A stretch of 64,000 nt of DNA from Tritrichomonas musculus (Eukaryota; Parabasalia; Tritrichomonadida; Tritrichomonadidae), in contig JAPFFF010000012.1 of NCBI GenBank assembly GCA_039105265.1, positions 5,022,001-5,086,000 of the forward strand, read 5' to 3'. This document shows positions 19,170-30,752 of this stretch, one piece after another; position 1 is the first letter of the stretch; each line of letters begins with the position of its first letter. A model generated the notes under the pieces. The model saw only the letters and a program-made list of their open reading frames with translations, was not told the origin of the DNA and did not search any database. A program made the translations under genes and the position numbers.

Positions 19170-19634
19170 ATAATCAAAAAATACAGTTTATCATTTTTTG
19201 AGGGTGGAGTTTCTTTTCCAAAGTTTATTGCTTTACTCTTTGATATAGAGACAATTCCCAATATAATCGAAAACCCACAAAATAGAAATCAGAAAAAGCA
19301 CAACAATGAGTTATCTATTAAATATCTCACTCAAAACAGCAAAATTTTCAGTAGTTCAAAATTTAAACTCGACAATGAAGATGGACAGTTTAATACCTTA
19401 TCGTTAATACTCACAAACATATGTTTTAAAATAGATCACACTGAAATACTTGAAAAAAGCAACTTAATAACGCAGTCATTAGATATTAGATATTATCAAA
19501 TAAGCAATTTAATTAAAATTGATTATTTAACTACACTTTTGTATATTCTCACAGATGGTTTGGTCCATTTTGGCTCAGCTTCTTCAATTAATCAAATTTT
19601 TGAGATAATTTTGAAAAAGCAAACGTTCCTCTAG
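19170..19634 (+). pseudogene. Orphan open frame without start, about 155 codons
   Basis: An uninterrupted frame from the stop at 19167 to TAG at 19632 with no ATG anywhere. The translation looks protein-like: EGGVSFPKFIALLFDIETIP, a polar middle, then helical ISNLIKIDYLTTLLYILTDGLVHFG. I do not recognise it. It could be the central piece of a decayed gene, possibly related to the large broken gene downstream. Absence of ATG and of flanking continuation argues against a functional gene. Confidence 0.3.
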
Positions 19635-20347
19635 TAATTAACAACCAATCAATAACAATGAAATCTCATCAATATCAATTTTTCATTCAAATTTTAATTA
19701 TTTTCAATATTTTTGAGGTAGACTCCAAAAAGGACAAAATCAGCAGGCCATTTATCTATTCAAAATATATCAATAGAATTTGTTAAAAAAACAATAAACG
19801 TATGACCATTTATTTATTGAAAATCATTTTTTTTTATATTAAAGCATTCATATATACAGCAAGCTCGAGGTAATACAGACTTTTATCGATGATGTGTTCT
19901 ACATGATCATAATCTCAATTCACTGTACATTAATTTGAATATCATATTAGCAAAAAAACTTATTTTTTATATCAGAATTTTTTTTCATTTTTAGTGATTT
20001 GTAGCCAAAAGTATGTCTATTAAGCCCAGAAAATAGTCATGTAGCTATTATTTTTATTTGTCTTTGTTTCTGGGAGATATCAAATTGAAATGAAATACTA
20101 ATACACACATGTGTGACCTTGCTCGCAGTAATCAAATGAATTATTTTCATATGAATTGTTCAATTTAACTCTATAGGAATACTTTTGGATAGTTTTCTTT
20201 TTTTCATTTATTCATAATTATATAAAAAATAGATTAAAACTAATCCAAATATTATCATAATTCTATTTTAATAAACATTTATATATAATTATTTTATTTT
20301 TTTTTATTTTCATTTTTGTAAAAAATTGATTTTGAATGTTTATTTGA
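19635..20347. other. AT-rich intergenic, no gene seen
   Basis: No supportable coding or RNA feature. The segment ends at a pair of 20-bp direct repeats. Confidence 0.4.
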
Positions 20348-20408
20348 TGTAAAAGGTGCCGATTTTGGACTTTACAAAAAACGGTTATTGTAAAAGGTGC
20401 CGATTTTG
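20348..20408. repeat. Pair of 20-bp direct repeats
   Basis: TGTAAAAGGTGCCGATTTTG occurs at 20348 and again at 20389, 41 bp apart. The pair lies exactly where the next long open frame begins, so it may mark a rearrangement point that removed the 5' end of that gene. Confidence 0.7.
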
Positions 20409-23251
20409 TCCAAAAAAAAGTCTACCATTTTTGAAGAAAAAATAAATCAGATTAAAAAAAATCCAAAAAACAAAAAATCACTTGAAAATCGTATTAAATT
20501 TAATATTTTAAGAGATATTTCTGAAGAAGAAATGATTTATGATTCTCTTTTAAAATCAATCAATGCAATTGGAGCTGATGGTGGTTTTCATTTTATCAAT
20601 TTAAAACAAATGATAGAAAATGATTTTATTCCGAAATTTGTGATGCATTTTTTTCATATAACAAAAATTGACAATGTTTGTTTTCTTGATAATTCAAAAA
20701 GTTCGAAAGCTCAACAATTAAAAAATATTGATGCTGTTGTTGAATTTTTAAAATTGAAAGAAAAAAATTCAATGTTTTACTCCTTGATTTTAAAAACCCA
20801 GAAAAAATTGAATCTTCAGTTTTTTTCGAATTTTTTGAATTTTTTTTTCATTAAAAATGACCAAGGTGAGATTGATGAAAGAATTAAAAGATTGTTATCA
20901 TCAACCAATATTATCCAAAAAGAAGAATTTATCAATAATAAAGCTCCTCTTTTTGAGAAGAGAATAAAAATAATGCATGAAAAAATATTGAAAATCTTAT
21001 TCTTTCTTTCCACTGGAACTATGCACACCGAAGTTAAAAATATGACAATTTCTGATGAGCTTCTTTGTGAACTCTTTGAAAAAGTCAATGTTCCAATGAT
21101 TATTAATGAAAAAACATTTCAAATAACTCAAAATTATGGTTTTTCTCCTCTTTATTGTCAATACAGATTCATATTTAATGAATTAGATTCATCAAAAAAA
21201 TCGCATCATATCACAGAAGTTTTATTGATTATTATTTATAAAATAAAACAAATTAAGGTTCCAAGATATGATATTATGATATCAAGTATCAAAGCAAAGC
21301 GAAATGCAATTATTTCAAATAATGATGATGAAGAAGAAATTAATGAAATAAATGTGTCAAAAAAAATTGACAAAAAAATAAAAATGCCAGTTACTTTTAA
21401 AGAACGTTATACTGAATCTATTAATGATAAAGATGTAATAGATGATGATAACACTTCGGAAAGTTATTGGAATCCAGATGATAACAATTATAAATTTGAT
21501 CATGGAATCCTTTTTGATCAATCACGCTTAAAAACCAATCAAATCAAAAATCGAAAAGATTGGATGAATGAAATGCTAAAGATTCAAAAACATATTAAAA
21601 AAAGTGATAAAGAAGAAATAACAACTGATGATGAAGAAGAAAATCCTTACCTCAGTTCTTTCTCATCTAGAATCTCACATACAAATATAGAATCAACTTT
21701 ATATAAAATTTTTTCTTATGATGAACATAAAAATCATTGGCGATTTCATTCATCTGTTTTTGAACAATTTACAAAAGATAAAAGAATTGAATTAGGAAAC
21801 TCTCAAGCACCTTTGATTTTGTTTATAAATTCATTTGAAGAAGATGCAATTTCAGTTAATTCCAATTTTATTAATAGTTTATATCCTAATTTAAATTTAT
21901 CAAAAGATGAAATTTTCATTTATGCACTTTGCGATAAATCTTTGTTATCATTGAATTTTAAAATGGATTATTCTGATAAAGTTAAAGCATCAATTAAACC
22001 ATTATTTTTATTACTTCATGTTCCTGAAAGCAAAGAAAATAATCCAAAAATAAAAATCATAGTTCATCAAATTTACTCATTTCTTTCTTTGATTTGTGAT
22101 ATTAAAATCATGATTTTGAATCAAAACTATTATAATGAACAAATTGAATTCATGAAAAATATTATTAAAATAAACCAACAATATCAAAAAGAATCAAATT
22201 CAAGTGACAACAGTAACAATGATTTATTTTCAGAATCAATTTCTTCAAGCGATGAAAACAATGAAGAAGAAGAAGAAGTTGAAAATAACGAAGAAGAAGA
22301 AGAAGATTTTGAATTTGCAAGCAAAGTCATATGTAAAGATTCAAAAATAATTTTCTTAATAAACGATGCTTCAATTTCATTTAATAAAAAAATTGAACAA
22401 ATCATTCATGAAAATACTTTCTTTATGAATATATCATCACATATTGATGACGAAAGCAGAATTCATTATATAAATATAAAAGATACAAAAACTTATGAAT
22501 CTTTTCTAGTTAGTTTGAACAAATTAATTATTAATAATAAGTGCTCCATCGTTGATGAAGTTCGAAATAATTTTAATGCAATCAAAAACTCAGAAATTTG
22601 TGGAATTTATATCGATTTATTCATTGATGATAAAATGCCAGAACTGAAGAAGATAATTCATCAAAGATATTCAAGGCTGATATCTAACTGAATTTTTAAA
22701 GGAAAATCTTTTGTCACTTTAAATAAGTTAAGAAATGAAATTTGTAAATTTTTCCCTTCATACGATAAAAATATCATTGAAGAAAGCAATTCAATTCTGC
22801 GAAATTTGCAAGAATCATCTAAAGAAGATCGAGATTTTTTTGCATCCGAACTTGAAATTAGCGCAAAATCGCATCTGTCTTTCATTAAAAAGACATTAAA
22901 AACAAGATTTTTTTGGGATGAAAAAAAATTGAATACTTTTAAAGTTTGCCATGAAAACTTTTTGATATTATCCAAATATCTTGTTTGAATCAATATGTTG
23001 ATTTTATATATCGAGATAACTTCGATATTGTTGAAAAACAAATCAAAAAAGATAATAAGAAAATAAATAATATGTTCAAAGATTTTGATGAATTAAATCA
23101 AATTAAAAAAGATGTCAGAGAAAATGAGGCCAAAGAAAGTTTCCAAAAAGGATCAAATTATTCAATGAAAGAAACAGAAAATATTAGAGAAATTAAAATC
23201 GCGATTGAAATTAATCAAGACTTGAAAAGTGTTATTGAACAAGATTTTTGA
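20394..23251 (+). pseudogene. Large unrecognised gene, apparently broken
   Basis: The main open frame (20394-22691, about 765 codons) starts without ATG right after a stop and a direct repeat. The first in-frame ATG is at 20532. It ends at TGA 22689, but the same frame stays open and protein-like for another 99 codons (FKGKSFVTLNKLRNEICKFF...), then continues after a shift near 22985 (YVDFIYRDNFDIVEKQIKK...) to TGA 23249. This suggests a protein of about 950 residues that has lost its start and acquired one stop and one frameshift. Visible features are helical N-terminal segments, an acidic D/E/S-rich stretch around residues 605-640 and a hydrophobic strand pattern (LILFINS, IIFLIND) that hints at an alpha/beta fold, perhaps NTPase-like, but no P-loop or other signature was found. 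I cannot name the family. If only the 765-codon part is used, it may still be expressed. Confidence 0.5.
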
Positions 23252-23664
23252 AATCGAAAAAGAATAGTTTATATTTTTTAAATTAATGAATATTTAGATA
23301 TTTTGATATTTATTTTTTTTTTTTTAATTTGTTCATTTTATCCTCAAATTTTAAAAATAAATCAGTAAAAAAACCATTTTTATTTAAAAAGGCTTAATCT
23401 TTTTTAAAAATTTTAACTCTCGATTGAAAAACTCATTCATTTACCGTCTTTCCTCTCAAATACTGTTCTTTTTTCTCAAATACTGTTACGTTTAATAAAT
23501 TGAATACATATAATCTGAATTTATTTAAAACGTCATTATTACTTGTTTTGTAAAAAAATTAAATATTTTAATGAATATTAATAAGTTTCTTTATAATGAA
23601 AAAATTTTTATGTCTTTGAAAATTTCAATTTCATTCAAAACAAATAACATTTAATAAAATACAA
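23252..23664. other. Intergenic upstream of the tubby-like gene
   Basis: AT-rich with no gene. A TCATTC initiator-like motif lies about 32 nt before ATG 23665. Confidence 0.35.
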
Positions 23665-24735
23665 ATGCAAAATCAAACAATACCAGTCGTATACTTAAAT
23701 GAACGCTACAATGTTGATTATTCAAGCTTGCATAACTCGTCAATTAAATTCCGCCAAATGATGCAGCCTTTTATTAATAGCGGAACAGACATTCAAAAAC
23801 TCCAATTAAGAATATTATATAACAAGTTTAATGCTAGAAGTGTTAGCAATTTTCTAAAAATCTGTCAAAATCAAGACAATGATGTTATGGATAATGATGT
23901 AAAAGAAATATGTGAACTAGCAAAAATGTTTCAAGCAGAACAAATTTATAACACTGGTCTTGATTTTGTTCATAAAAGCATTGATCCCTATTTTTATATT
24001 CCAAATAGTTTCATTGAATCAAATGAAGAAAGATATTTAGTCATTGAATCAGGAAATGATACACTTATTCATCATGTTAACTTAAATGAACTCGAATTTG
24101 AAGATGATTGCGTTTTACCTCAATCAAGATTAGATCCCAAATCAAAATCATCTTCAGTTCCAAATATTCATTATTTCCCACCAGAAAGTGCATCAAAAGA
24201 TGAATCACATTCATTTATTTACCAAATTCAAATTGATAATCCACTCATGAAATGTCGAAGATTTTACTGTCTTCGAAAGGGACGCGTTCTTTACATGGCC
24301 AAACAAAAAAATAATAACATATTCATTGGTGAAGGTTCCGATTTTCACATTCATGAGAAAAAATTTGATAATTCAGCAAAAATTTCTCAAAATAGTGAAG
24401 GTTACAATATTGTGAACACAGACGATCAAGAATTCAAAATAGTTTATGTTCCTTTTGGCTGTAAGAAGCAATACTCATTAAAGACTTCTTTTGTTAATAG
24501 AGGAAAAAGAGTCGCTTGGATTCCAAGTTTTAGCAATAATTTCAATGGTGAATCGAACCACGTTCCAATCCAATCAAAGAAAAACATATTGCTCAAAAAT
24601 AAGGCAGGACATCCAACTTTCATTGTGAGAAGAATGAGCAAGATTTGCTTTGAAGTGGAGTGCCATTCTTCATTGAATCCTTTGATTGTTTTTTCATTGG
24701 GAATTTCACAAATTGTTGGACCTACATCATTTTAA
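23665..24735 (+). CDS. BTB-like / tubby-like C-terminal domain protein
   Basis: The protein has 356 aa. The first 120 residues resemble a BTB/BACK-like lead (IPVVYLNERYNVDYSSL..., then helices ending ELAKMFQAEQIY). Residues about 200-356 look like a tubby-like beta barrel. It opens with YQIQIDNPLMKCRRFYCLRKGRVLYMAK, has the strands HPTFIVRRMSKICFEVEC, and closes with a hydrophobic central helix LNPLIVFSLGISQIVGPTSF, where tubby proteins end in their core helix. Tubby-type domains bind phosphoinositides or DNA; the role here is unknown. The family is common in trichomonads. The gene is the intact parent of 3'-end scraps found upstream of K3 and K4, so it marks the left edge of the tandem array. 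The stop is TAAA. Confidence 0.65.
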   Translation: MQNQTIPVVYLNERYNVDYSSLHNSSIKFRQMMQPFINSGTDIQKLQLRILYNKFNARSVSNFLKICQNQDNDVMDNDVKEICELAKMFQAEQIYNTGLDFVHKSIDPYFYIPNSFIESNEERYLVIESGNDTLIHHVNLNELEFEDDCVLPQSRLDPKSKSSSVPNIHYFPPESASKDESHSFIYQIQIDNPLMKCRRFYCLRKGRVLYMAKQKNNNIFIGEGSDFHIHEKKFDNSAKISQNSEGYNIVNTDDQEFKIVYVPFGCKKQYSLKTSFVNRGKRVAWIPSFSNNFNGESNHVPIQSKKNILLKNKAGHPTFIVRRMSKICFEVECHSSLNPLIVFSLGISQIVGPTSF

Positions 24736-25300
24736 ATCTTCGGAAATGTTACTAATTTATTAAACGTGTTTAATTAAAAGGCTATATTTTAGATTTTTCT
24801 AAATTATTTATATTTTTGTTATGAATATATAACAAAGCAAACAAATCTGAGTATATTTTTGATGTTAATATGATTGGAATTGCATTTTGAAAGGTAATTG
24901 AAAACATCTCTTTCAAGATTAATATTAATTTTTTTTCAATTCTTTTTTTTAAAAGTGTTAATTGTAATAAAACTTTTAATATTACAAAAATTATATTATT
25001 TTTAAAATAATATTAGTTAATTACAAATAAAATGCTGAGATATTAATAAAGATCAATAAAATTATATTTTGAATACTTATTCCTTTTTTTTTATCAATTC
25101 TGATTTTTATAAAAACTATATTATATTTATATTTTGTTATATAAAATGAAAATCTATGATTTAATTTTTAAAACTATTATTTTCTTTAGATTATTAATAT
25201 TTTTATTGTGTTAATATTTATATTATTTGTTAAAATATTAATAATTCCATATTTTAATACTGTTTGAAATATTTCAAATAATTATTTACACTTATTAAAA
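24736..25300. other. K1 upstream region
   Basis: AT-rich spacer between the tubby-like gene and K1. Parts match the spacers before K2-K4 (the segment with TTGAATACTWATTCC and ATTAATAAARAYAATA). No canonical initiator motif stands next to the K1 start. Confidence 0.4.
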
Positions 25301-28279
25301 ATGACAACAGATAAGATATCCCAATATTTAATTGATGTGTCAGATTATATAAAAATTCTCTCAAGTCTTGGCTCTGGTACCTATGGTAATATTGCTACAT
25401 TTGGTTCTAAAAATAACGAAACAGCAAAATTTGCAGGAAAAGAATACAATATGGATAATGAACAGGCACTATCTTATTTTTTAAGAGAAATTTATATTTT
25501 AACATCTGATTATCCCACAATTTTACAACTCAAAGGCTGGAGTGTAATTGATAAAGTTATAGTCATGTTGGATCTTATGCAAAAAGGATCTTTGTATAAT
25601 ATAATACATGAAAATGACCCAGAATTAACACCAACAAACAAACAAATCATATTATACGGGATATCGAAAGGAATGGAATATTTACATTCCAAAAATATAA
25701 TTAATCGCGACTTAAACCCATCAAATATTTTATTAGACGATAATTTGCATCCCAAAATAACAGATTTTAATTTTTCAAAATTTACATCTAATATCCTAGA
25801 TACAAATCAATCTCAATCATATCCTATCGATATACATAGAGCACCAGAAATGAACAAAAATAATTACAATGCAAAAGTCGATGTTTATTCATTTGGAGTG
25901 ATATTTTACGAACTCATTATTGATAAAATATTACAAAGAAGACAAGAAATCATTTTTCAAGATGAAAAAGTGCCACCAAATTTCATGCATCAAATTGAAG
26001 AATGTTTAACCGACGATTTCGAAAAAAGACCCAGTTTTAAAGAAATTTCTGAATTTCTTCGAACCAATTTTTTGCCAGACGTTGATGAAGATGAATTTCA
26101 GAAATACGTTAAAGAATTGGATGATTTCAAATCAGATGACACATTAATTGAAATGCCTAAAGAAGATGATTTATATGATCACTTTTATAATCTTGGATTA
26201 AATCAAAAAAAAGAACCAAAAAAAGATCTATTTAAAGCAGCAAATCTATTCAAAGTTGCAGCAGGATTGTGTCGCAAAAAATTAAATGAAGCTTCAGATG
26301 ATAAAGTTCAACAAGTAAACAAAGATGCTTTAGAAGAATATAAAAAAGCATTAGAAGAACTTGGAAGAAAAGATGAAGAAAAAATCCTTTCAATTAAGTT
26401 GTATAATCAAAATCAAAAACAACAAGAAAATCCAAATAATCAATCATCAGCAATGAATAATGGTTCAAAAAAGCTTTTTTGCATTTTTGATGATTTTTTC
26501 TCGTTTACTCCCGATTATTCATATGAAATAAAAGCGATCTTTTATATTTGTCAGATTGAATATAATTCATTAGTAGTTCAAGACCGAACTGCTTTAAAAA
26601 AATACACCATTCAATTAAAATATCATCAGAAAAATGGTGATTTACCATATGAAGAAAATAGTATCTTCAGAAAAGGCTCATTCGTTGTATCAGAAAAGTT
26701 AATAGTAACTAATCAAATTTATAAAATTGATATAGATATCAAATCATCTGATATCAAGTATATTCGTTACCCAACATTTAATGAATTTATAAAATTAGGC
26801 ATAATAACCAATTTTCAAAGCATTCCACGACTTAATTTAAATGACAACGACCCCATTAGTATTATTGCTGCGGTAATTAAAGATTCATATGAAGAAAATA
26901 AAATAAAGGAACGTCAAGATACATATGTAAGAGTTGAAATAATTGATGCATTCCACGAAAAAATGACTACAGTCTTATTCGAATCAAGCAAAGAACAATT
27001 GAAAAATATATTAATGGACCCTAATTTTAATTTTTCTAAACCAATACTTTTTCAGAATGTTTTTGTCAATTGCACATGCGGCATTTTTTCAATAAAAGCT
27101 ACAAATGATTCTAATATTATTGAAATAGAAAACGACTTTCTTTCTAATATATATGATGAATCTTTTGCCAAAGCAAGAAAAGGCAAACATTACCGATATC
27201 TTTATGTAAATCCAGAACCAATTTTAACTATTCAAAAATTAGCACAGGTAAACAAAGATGATAATGCAAAGACATATGAAGTAACTGGCAGAATAAATTC
27301 AATTGAATTAAAAGAAAAAGGTATCGAATATGTCCATTTGGATCAAAACATCTATCATAAATCCAAAAACATAAAAGGAATCGTTGATTCTGAAGGAAAG
27401 TATCATTGTGTTGATAAAGGAGAAAACGGAGATCAATCTCTAGAAATGATTCCAAACATTACACTTTCAGTCGAAATTGCAGACTTAGACAACTCAGACT
27501 TAACAATAAAAGCACTCACAGCAGTACCAGAAGTTGTAAATTATCTTTTGGGTCGTCCAGTTGATGACACTTCACTTTCATTATTTGCACAATATGGACC
27601 AAAAAAGAAGTTCAGAAAAAATATTGAAAAATATATTTCCGAAAACAAAAAATTGAATCTTACTTTGAGGATGATTTTGAGAATTTATAATTGGGGAGAC
27701 ATCAACAAATATGCCATAAGAATTGAAAAAATCATTGATAATGGAGATGAAATGCAAAAAACAAATCAATTGAGAACTGAATGCAAGAAAGAAAAAGATC
27801 TAGAAAAGAAGAAAGAATTGTTTAAAAAATCATTCAATATCTTTTTAAATGAAGAGAAAAATTTTTATTCATTTGAAGCTAGATATCAATGCGCTTTAAT
27901 GTGTATTGAATATGAAGAATTGAAGAATTTAGATGAGGATAAATACGACATATTAAATATCGATGAAATCTCTCAAATTTTGGAGGATGCTGCCATAATT
28001 AATTATCAGCATGATTCAGCTGTTCGATATTACAAATTTCTCAAGAAAAATGAACTAGATGATCATAATAAGTGGGAATATATGCGTATGGCAGCAGAAA
28101 AAGGATGTGACAAAGAGACACAATACAAATATGGCAAATATTTGTATAATCAAGGTAGAACAGATGAAGGATTAAAATATATTAAAAAGGCTGATGAGAA
28201 TGGATATACAAAGGCAAGCAATTTTCTGAATCAAAGAATTGATAAAGAAAGAAACAGCAAAATCTCTCCCAAAGATTAA
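25301..28279 (+). CDS. K1: degenerate TKL-like kinase fused to RPA-like OB folds and Sel1 repeats
   Basis: The protein has 992 aa. The kinase domain (about 15-265) keeps the glycine loop GSGTYG (24-29), Lys47, HRAPE and DVYSFGV. The HRD motif reads NRD (135-137), the catalytic-loop Lys is Asn139 and DFG reads DFN (155-157), so it is probably a pseudokinase or very weak. A helical linker (about 300-380) follows. Residues about 400-840 resemble the RPA70 OB-fold trio. The best part is the last fold: EYVHLDQN, GKYHCVDK, LSVEIAD, then VVNYLLG and ILRIYN.GDINKYAIRIEKI, corresponding from memory to the human DBD-C order YQACPTQD, GLYRCEKC, LSVNIAD, AEAILG and VKVETYNDESRIKATVMDV. Of the zinc cysteines only the one in YHC remains. 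The C-terminus has Sel1-like helices (about 935-980). K1 is the most divergent array member in its middle and has no H gene immediately upstream. Confidence 0.8.
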   Translation: MTTDKISQYLIDVSDYIKILSSLGSGTYGNIATFGSKNNETAKFAGKEYNMDNEQALSYFLREIYILTSDYPTILQLKGWSVIDKVIVMLDLMQKGSLYNIIHENDPELTPTNKQIILYGISKGMEYLHSKNIINRDLNPSNILLDDNLHPKITDFNFSKFTSNILDTNQSQSYPIDIHRAPEMNKNNYNAKVDVYSFGVIFYELIIDKILQRRQEIIFQDEKVPPNFMHQIEECLTDDFEKRPSFKEISEFLRTNFLPDVDEDEFQKYVKELDDFKSDDTLIEMPKEDDLYDHFYNLGLNQKKEPKKDLFKAANLFKVAAGLCRKKLNEASDDKVQQVNKDALEEYKKALEELGRKDEEKILSIKLYNQNQKQQENPNNQSSAMNNGSKKLFCIFDDFFSFTPDYSYEIKAIFYICQIEYNSLVVQDRTALKKYTIQLKYHQKNGDLPYEENSIFRKGSFVVSEKLIVTNQIYKIDIDIKSSDIKYIRYPTFNEFIKLGIITNFQSIPRLNLNDNDPISIIAAVIKDSYEENKIKERQDTYVRVEIIDAFHEKMTTVLFESSKEQLKNILMDPNFNFSKPILFQNVFVNCTCGIFSIKATNDSNIIEIENDFLSNIYDESFAKARKGKHYRYLYVNPEPILTIQKLAQVNKDDNAKTYEVTGRINSIELKEKGIEYVHLDQNIYHKSKNIKGIVDSEGKYHCVDKGENGDQSLEMIPNITLSVEIADLDNSDLTIKALTAVPEVVNYLLGRPVDDTSLSLFAQYGPKKKFRKNIEKYISENKKLNLTLRMILRIYNWGDINKYAIRIEKIIDNGDEMQKTNQLRTECKKEKDLEKKKELFKKSFNIFLNEEKNFYSFEARYQCALMCIEYEELKNLDEDKYDILNIDEISQILEDAAIINYQHDSAVRYYKFLKKNELDDHNKWEYMRMAAEKGCDKETQYKYGKYLYNQGRTDEGLKYIKKADENGYTKASNFLNQRIDKERNSKISPKD

Positions 28280-28378
28280 TTTTAATTGAAAAGTTATAGT
28301 CAAACATTAAAATACTTTTTTTTATTTCCTTCTTTCTTTTATTTCATATTTTTAAGCAATAAGATATTTTTGTTTATA

Positions 28379-29636
28379 AAGACCGCCGATAAATCTGTCA
28401 ACCACCGAAAAACCTGTCAACGACGATAAAAGCTTTATTTTTTCATTAAGTTAAAGAGATTTAAAATAGTTATAAAAATATTTATTATTTATATATCATG
28501 TTTAATCAAATAAAGTTTTAAATTTAAAGAAATATTGTTTAAATTTCAAGATAAAAATAGATTATTGCCTGTAATATTTAAAAAACAAATATATTTAAGA
28601 ATATCTTGATAAATAACAGTTAAAAAAAGATAATTAAAAGTTATTTATTATTTAAAATTAATATTAAATAAAATAATTAGGTATGAGAAGGTTTAAATAT
28701 AATATGTCTACTGAAATTATATGAATACTGTTCAAAATGAAATCCAATAGATCCTTCATATCTTGATTTTCCTTGAATGATGATTAATAGAAAGGAAAGT
28801 TTAAAAGAAATAAAAACATTTTTATTTAAATAAAAGAATATTTTATAAAGAATTTGTTTATTGAATTATAAAAATAACAAACTAATCATAAACGAAGTAT
28901 TTTTGTGAGCAGACTAAAAGAAAACAATTGCATTTATGCGCTATTGTGTAAATCGTTGCCTTTTAAAACGTTTCCATATGTAAATTGAAAATTATTCTTG
29001 TAGGAGAACAAAAAATAAGGCACTTTACGAACAAAAGGGGTGCAATTTATGCGAAGTTTGTCAATGATTAGCCAAATTGAAAAGAAATGGAAGATTTAAA
29101 ATTTGGAATTAAGATAAACCTGAGAAAATTCGTAGTTGTTGATCATCTGAATGGAAGCTTATCGTCATAGGCTTAAGAACTGCTCAAAATTAAGCCTAGA
29201 TTCCAAGAAATATACGACTCCAATAATAAATAAAAAATAATGGGACCACATCACTCTCACAAAAAGTTGAGATCATATAACTTTTTATTTATAAAAGATT
29301 TGTTTTTAATATTTTGTGGAATAGGATTAATAAAAAAAATTAAAAAAAATATATCTGATATTATCTTTTAGTATTTTAATTAAATAAACAAAATAAATGA
29401 TATTTATTATAATTTTTTTTTAGTAGCAAACGTGTCAACAAGATTTAGAAATATGCGATATAATTATTTGTAAAAAATATTATCAAATGAAAATGCATAT
29501 ACAATAAAGTGCATCATTAGTATATTTATATATGTAAATATGGACCTTTGATTTTAATTATTTAATCCACTTTTCATATAAAATTATTTTGTCGTTGACA
29601 GGTTTTTCTGTCGTTGACAGATTTATCGGAGGTCTT
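28379..29636. mobile_element. 1258-bp inverted-repeat element with TA target duplication
   Basis: The left end AAGACCGCCGATAAATCTGT and the right end (reverse complement AAGACCTCCGATAAATCTGT) form inverted repeats of about 48 bp. Each contains two CTGTCAAC boxes. The flanks are TA at 28377-28378 and 29637-29638. The equivalent place downstream of K2 (about 35985) and K3 is uninterrupted (TTTGTTTATATAAGTAAAT), an empty-site control. TA duplication suggests a Tc1/mariner-superfamily mobiliser. No transposase-sized frame exists inside, so the element is non-autonomous or decayed. Confidence 0.9.
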
Positions 29637-29702
29637 TATAAGTAAATATTTGAGATTATGTTTTAAAAAAATGAGAAATTGATTCAAATAAAAACTTCAC
29701 AA

Positions 29703-29861
29703 ATGGCCAAATTTATTGAATATAGTGTTTATTCACATTGTAAATCATTGAAGAAAATAATAGTTCCTTCTTCTGTAATAGAAATAGGTACTTTTGATTT
29801 TAGTTCTTGTATTGGCTTGAAAGAACTTGTAATTTCTCCAATCGTAATCAAAATTGAATAA
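29703..29861 (+). pseudogene. Short BspA-type LRR piece (array copy 1), 52 codons
   Basis: An ATG-started ORF of 52 codons with two LRR_5-type units: FIEYSVYSHCKSLKKIIVPSS followed by VIEIGTFDFSSCIGLKELVI. It ends abruptly in mid-repeat. The same piece follows K2 and K3 with almost no change, so it is part of the duplicated unit. TCACAA lies five bases before the ATG and could serve as an initiator, so a real micro-protein is possible. A truncated LRR gene fragment is the simpler reading. Confidence 0.5.
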
Positions 29862-30056
29862 AGAATTGTTGGTCATTGTAGATCATCAGGACATGCTGTT
29901 ATACATATACTAATCCTTTTATTCTGTTTATTTATTTATTTATTTGAGAGGTTTGCTTTTCTTTTTACAAATTAAAACTCTCAAAATTATGATTTTTTTA
30001 TTGGATTGAAAGTTTATTAAAATATGAATCAACTCTTTTTTATGACGTTCTTTTCA

Positions 30057-30350
30057 TTAAACAGTAAAAATATCGACATAAATACCTGAAATTCTAAAAT
30101 AATCTTTTTCTATTCTGACTCCAAAAATTTTTTTGTTAATTTCAAAGTTATGTATTTGCTCAATCCATTTAATTAATAATTTTTTGTCTTCATAAAAAGC
30201 AATTTCTTTTGTAATGTTACTCATTCTATCATATTTTTCACTAAATTGAAAAACGTCTTTTGCTATTTCAACTGGTCTTGATATTACATTTTTTGAAACA
30301 AAATCCAATATATTTAATTTATTGGTTGTACCAATATCTGTTATGACATC
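30057..30350 (-). pseudogene. H remnant: C-terminal 97 codons only
   Basis: This encodes the last part of the H protein (from about DIGTTNKLNILDFVSKNV to the end GIYVDIFTV), nearly identical to the intact copy at 38610. Homology stops at about 30350, where the sequence passes directly into the K2 upstream region. A deletion therefore removed most of H, the 64-aa peptide gene and the tubby scrap in this unit. The large TA-flanked element later inserted nearby. Confidence 0.85.
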
Positions 30351-30564
30351 TGATATGACAAAAATTTTTGAAAAACATTATAAAATTTAAAGTTGGATTC
30401 AAAAAGCTTAGAACAAGCTTTTTCAATTTTCATTTAAAAGTATTCAATTTTGTTCGAGCTTGGTGGGTTTTTTTCTGAGATCCTCTGAAAATGAAAAAGT
30501 GACATATGAAAAAAAATATAAAAATATTAAAAAATAAAAAAAAAAAAATATTAATTAAATATTA

Positions 30565-30718
30565 AAGTCGAATTCAAAAGGCTTGGGACAAACTTTTTGA
30601 AAACGGTAAGGTCAAATTTATAAATCTTTTAGGTCAATTTGTCCCAAGCTGAATGATTTTTTTTCTGAGAAACATTGAAAAAAATTGAATGTTGTCCCAA
30701 GCATTTTGAATCAGACTT
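30565..30718. mobile_element. 154-bp MITE, copy A
   Basis: Inverted ends AAGTCGAATTCAAAAGGCTTGGGACAAA... with flanking TA at 30563-30564 and 30719-30720. It has the same length as and is nearly identical to the copy at 44574-44727, but in the opposite orientation. Internal sequence also folds back (GCTTGGGACAAATT). Non-coding; presumably mobilised by a Tc1/mariner-type transposase. Confidence 0.9.
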
Positions 30719-30752
30719 TATTTTTATTTAATAATTAATTTCTTCTTTTGGA

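Noticed and set aside
22184-22405. Ser-rich antisense ORF
   Set aside because: Mirror of the acidic D/E/S stretch in the sense strand, not a gene.
25510-25755. Conserved antisense 81-codon ORF opposite the kinase domain, repeated in K2-K4
   Set aside because: Conservation simply follows the sense kinase sequence. No independent codon signal.
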